A stretch of 7,062 nt of DNA, taken from contig CAMLQG010000123.1 in assembly GCA_946482075.1 (NCBI GenBank), positions 1 to 7,062 of the forward strand. The letters run 5' to 3'. This document shows, piece after piece, positions 5,529 through 7,062 of the stretch. Each line of letters begins with the position of its first letter. The first letter of the stretch is position 1. The DNA is from an uncultured Erythrobacteraceae bacterium. GTDB taxonomy: Bacteria > Pseudomonadota > Alphaproteobacteria > Sphingomonadales > Sphingomonadaceae. The position numbers and the translations under genes were made by a program. The notes under the pieces are model-generated. The model made no database searches and was not told where the DNA came from. It saw only the letters and a list, made by a program, of their open reading frames with translations.

Positions 5529-6512
5529 TCAGCCGATCTCGATCACCACTTTGCCGAAATGCCGGCCGGTCGACATATATTCGTAGGCCGCCGCGGCATC
5601 GTCGAAGGCGAAGACACGATCGATGATCGGGCGCAGCTCGGTCCTGGCGAGGAAGGCGTTCATCTCCTCGAACATCGCGCGTGAGCCGACCTGGATTCCG
5701 CGCAGCGTGATGCCTTTCATCAGGATCGGGCGCGGGTCGATCTGGCCGTCGGCAAGCACTCCGATCAGGCTGACCTTGCCCGAATGGCGCGTGGCCGTGA
5801 TCGATTGCGCGAGCGTGCCCCCGCCGCCTACTTCGATGACGATGTCCACGCCCTTGCCGTCGGTCAGCTCGCGGGCGCGCTTGCCCCAATCCTCGACCTC
5901 GCGATAGTTGATCGTCTCGCAAGCGCCCATCGCGCGCAGCCTGGTTTCCTTGGCTTCGTCCGACGATGTGGCGATCACTTTCGCGCCGCGCGCGATCGCG
6001 AATTGCAGCGCGAAGATGGAAACGCCGCCGGTGCCCAGCGTCAGCACGGTCTGGCCCGGTTGGAGCCCGTCGAGCGCATGCCAGGCGGTCATCGCCGCAC
6101 AGGGCAGGGTAGCCGCTTCGATCCATGAGAGATAGCCGGGCAGGCGCACGACCTTGGCGGCATCGAACAGGCGGTATTCCGTCAGGTTGCCATCCACATT
6201 CCCGCCGCCGAGACCGGAAGCGAAGTCGCTCGCTTTCATCTCCCCGTCGATCCAGTCCTGGTAGAAGATGCCGGCCACGCGGTCGCCGATCGCGAGGCCC
6301 TGGACGCCATCGCCCACGGCTTCGATCTCGCCCGCCCCATCGGAAGCGGGGACGAGTGTGCCTGCGGTGAGCTTCGCGATCATGAGGTCGCGATAGTTGA
6401 GCGACACCGCCTTGATGCGGACGAGGACCTGGCCCGGCCCCGGCATAGGCACCGGCGCTTCATCGCGCACGAGGCCGGGGAAACCGTCCTGCGCCAATCG
6501 ATAGAACTGCAT
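5529..6512 (-). CDS. Zinc-independent medium-chain dehydrogenase/reductase (NAD(P)-dependent alcohol dehydrogenase/quinone oxidoreductase type)
   Basis: A 327-residue MDR-superfamily oxidoreductase. The GroES-like N-terminal domain spans about 20-130 (PGPGQVLVRIKAVSLNYRDL, VPASDGAGEIEAVGDGV, GDRV) and the Rossmann domain about 150-290, with LGTGGVS (159-165) as dinucleotide loop and VIATSSDEAK at the end of its second strand, which suggests NADP(H). Only two cysteines (C138, C198) are present: the catalytic zinc Cys-His pair and the four-cysteine structural zinc loop of true alcohol dehydrogenases are missing, so it is closer to quinone oxidoreductases and enoyl reductases. Start: ATG at 6512 with AGGAGG four bases upstream; the frame stays open to 6659, but that extension is unlike the family. 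The gene is convergent with the Rieske operon, so its part in the same pathway is plausible but unproven. Confidence 0.93.
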   Translation of the reverse strand: MQFYRLAQDGFPGLVRDEAPVPMPGPGQVLVRIKAVSLNYRDLMIAKLTAGTLVPASDGAGEIEAVGDGVQGLAIGDRVAGIFYQDWIDGEMKASDFASGLGGGNVDGNLTEYRLFDAAKVVRLPGYLSWIEAATLPCAAMTAWHALDGLQPGQTVLTLGTGGVSIFALQFAIARGAKVIATSSDEAKETRLRAMGACETINYREVEDWGKRARELTDGKGVDIVIEVGGGGTLAQSITATRHSGKVSLIGVLADGQIDPRPILMKGITLRGIQVGSRAMFEEMNAFLARTELRPIIDRVFAFDDAAAAYEYMSTGRHFGKVVIEIG

Positions 6513-6857
6513 CCGTCCTCCTGCGTTTGTCATGCGCATCCACTTGGCGGAATGAAGATGGATCGGCAAGCGGGTCCGAGACACTCCTCTTCGATGGGGA
6601 AGCATCCGTTTGGTTGACGCGAAACGCGGGTGAAAGCGCCCCTGTCTTCTCCCCGCCATGATCCCCGCAAGGCCGCAGCAGCGGCGGGATAGGGGCCCGG
6701 AGGCTGGGTTCGAAGCATGTGACCTTTCGCCGGGCTTCTGTCCGGCGGGAGGTTTGGAGCGTGGCGGATGACGGGGTTCATCCGGAAGGGTAAGCCAGAT
6801 TCTCGCGCTGTAGGAAAACGGTTTCTGGTGTGCTTGGGGCGTGCCGTCTTATCTCTT
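6513..6857. other. Gene-free region with two hairpins, function unknown
   Basis: No convincing protein gene is seen here; frames crossing it are low-complexity and unlike known families. It should contain the dehydrogenase promoter (minus strand), but no clear boxes are visible. CGCG-AAA-CGCG (6618-6628) is a small inverted repeat. Further right two stems lie in tandem: CGCCGG/CCGGCG (6728-6733 and 6742-6747, 8-base loop) and CGGATGA/TCATCCG (6765-6771 and 6778-6784, 6-base loop), 17 bases apart. They could belong to a small RNA or a leader, but I recognise no known RNA family. Confidence 0.4.
6517..6522 (-). promoter_or_regulatory. Ribosome binding site that fixes the MDR dehydrogenase start
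   Basis: On the minus strand AGGAGG lies four bases before the ATG at 6512. It lies inside the reading frame that would start at the upstream ATG at 6533, which argues for the downstream start. Confidence 0.75.
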
Positions 6858-6944
6858 CGTCATTCCCGCGCAGGCGGGAATCCATCTCGCACGACAGCGG
6901 CAGATGCGCCGTGGAAGTGGATTCCCGCCTGCGCGGGAATGACG
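6858..6944. repeat. Perfect 27+27 bp REP-like inverted repeat (BIME-type)
   Basis: The arm 6858-6884 and the arm 6918-6944 are exact reverse complements over 27 bases, with a 33-base spacer; pairing can continue for four more bases outward with one G-T. Each arm is itself a hairpin, ATTCCCGC-GCAG-GCGGGAAT (6862-6881 and 6921-6940). This arm is a widespread proteobacterial REP sequence, usually intergenic and, in some genomes, mobilised by RayT/REP-associated Y1 transposases. It lies between the unassigned region and the ORF end at the right edge. A reading frame through it encodes the familiar spurious SRAGGNP and WIPACAGMT peptides. Confidence 0.88.
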
Positions 6945-6976
6945 AGGATGATGCGGGTCTGGAGCCGATCAGTTGG

Positions 6977-7062
6977 TCAGCGCCGCGCGCCCTGTCCGAA
7001 ATAAGTGGGAGCGATGATTTTGGCTTCTTCGGTGTTTTGCCATGCGAGGTAGTGGCGGATGG
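6977..7062 (-). CDS. 3' end of an ORF entering from the right edge, possibly an IS630-like transposase tail
   Basis: In the minus-strand frame ending with TGA at 6979-6977, the last 27 codons read IRHYLAWQNTEEAKIIAPTY followed by FGQGARR. The start is outside the window. The tail loosely resembles the C-terminal region of IS630-family transposases as I recall it (a helix, then N-x4-AK, then TY-x-G), but 27 residues are too few to be sure. Alternatives are an unrelated hypothetical protein or a chance frame. If it is a transposase end, a terminal inverted repeat should be nearby, and none is obvious; the REP element begins 33 bases beyond the stop. Confidence 0.35.
   Translation of the reverse strand, partial: IRHYLAWQNTEEAKIIAPTYFGQGARR

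Noticed and set aside
6707..6715. GGTTCGAAG resembling a tRNA T-loop
   Set aside because: The flanking bases cannot form a T-stem and no acceptor, D or anticodon arms are found at the proper distances.
6660..6850. Riboswitch (cobalamin or other) upstream region
   Set aside because: None of the conserved boxes of known riboswitches is visible on either strand and the flanking genes give no matching function.
1855..6944. CRISPR array from the repeated palindromic elements
   Set aside because: The two elements differ in sequence and are single inverted pairs, without regularly spaced direct repeats or cas genes.
6768..7004. 78-codon plus-strand open frame
   Set aside because: Much of it is the translation of the REP element (SRAGGNP, WIPACAGMT), a known artefact.

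Overview
The window is GC-rich and reads like an alphaproteobacterium, most likely a sphingomonad (Sphingomonadaceae, for example Novosphingobium, Sphingobium or Sphingomonas). The reasons are the strong G/C third-position bias, dense gene packing, an accessory catabolic gene set typical of that group, and two intergenic inverted-repeat elements of a kind I recall as common in sphingomonad genomes. The assignment is inferred from style and content, not from a phylogenetic marker.

Layout. Positions 1-1757 (minus strand) hold an RND efflux operon: a membrane-fusion protein (MdtA-like) followed, with a 4-bp ATGA overlap, by the first 195 codons of an RND pump (MdtB/MdtC-like) that leaves the window at base 1. 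Its upstream region carries a perfect 9+9 inverted repeat (1792-1818), a good candidate for a local repressor site. A REP-like inverted repeat (1855-1934) separates this operon from two small antibiotic-biosynthesis-monooxygenase (ABM) fold genes (1945-2547, minus strand). These are divergent from a plus-strand operon of a Rieske non-heme-iron oxygenase alpha subunit (2703-4067), a short-chain dehydrogenase (4186-4926) and a limonene-epoxide-hydrolase/SnoaL-like NTF2-fold protein (4963-5475). The divergent intergenic region holds a palindrome matching the HutC-type GntR operator consensus. A convergent zinc-independent medium-chain dehydrogenase (5529-6512, minus strand) follows across a strong hairpin. 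The last 550 bases hold an unassigned stretch with two hairpins, a perfect 27+27 bp REP-like inverted repeat (6858-6944) and the 3' end of an ORF entering from the right edge, whose tail loosely resembles IS630-type transposases.

How the genes may work together (inference): the oxygenase would hydroxylate a cyclic or aromatic substrate, the SDR and the MDR would oxidise or reduce alcohol, ketone or enone intermediates, and the ABM and LEH-like proteins would act on quinone, epoxide or polyketide-like intermediates or serve accessory roles. The RND pump could export the substrate or toxic intermediates. No ferredoxin, reductase or classical beta subunit for the oxygenase is in the window, so electron-transfer partners must be encoded elsewhere. 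The substrate cannot be read from the sequence.
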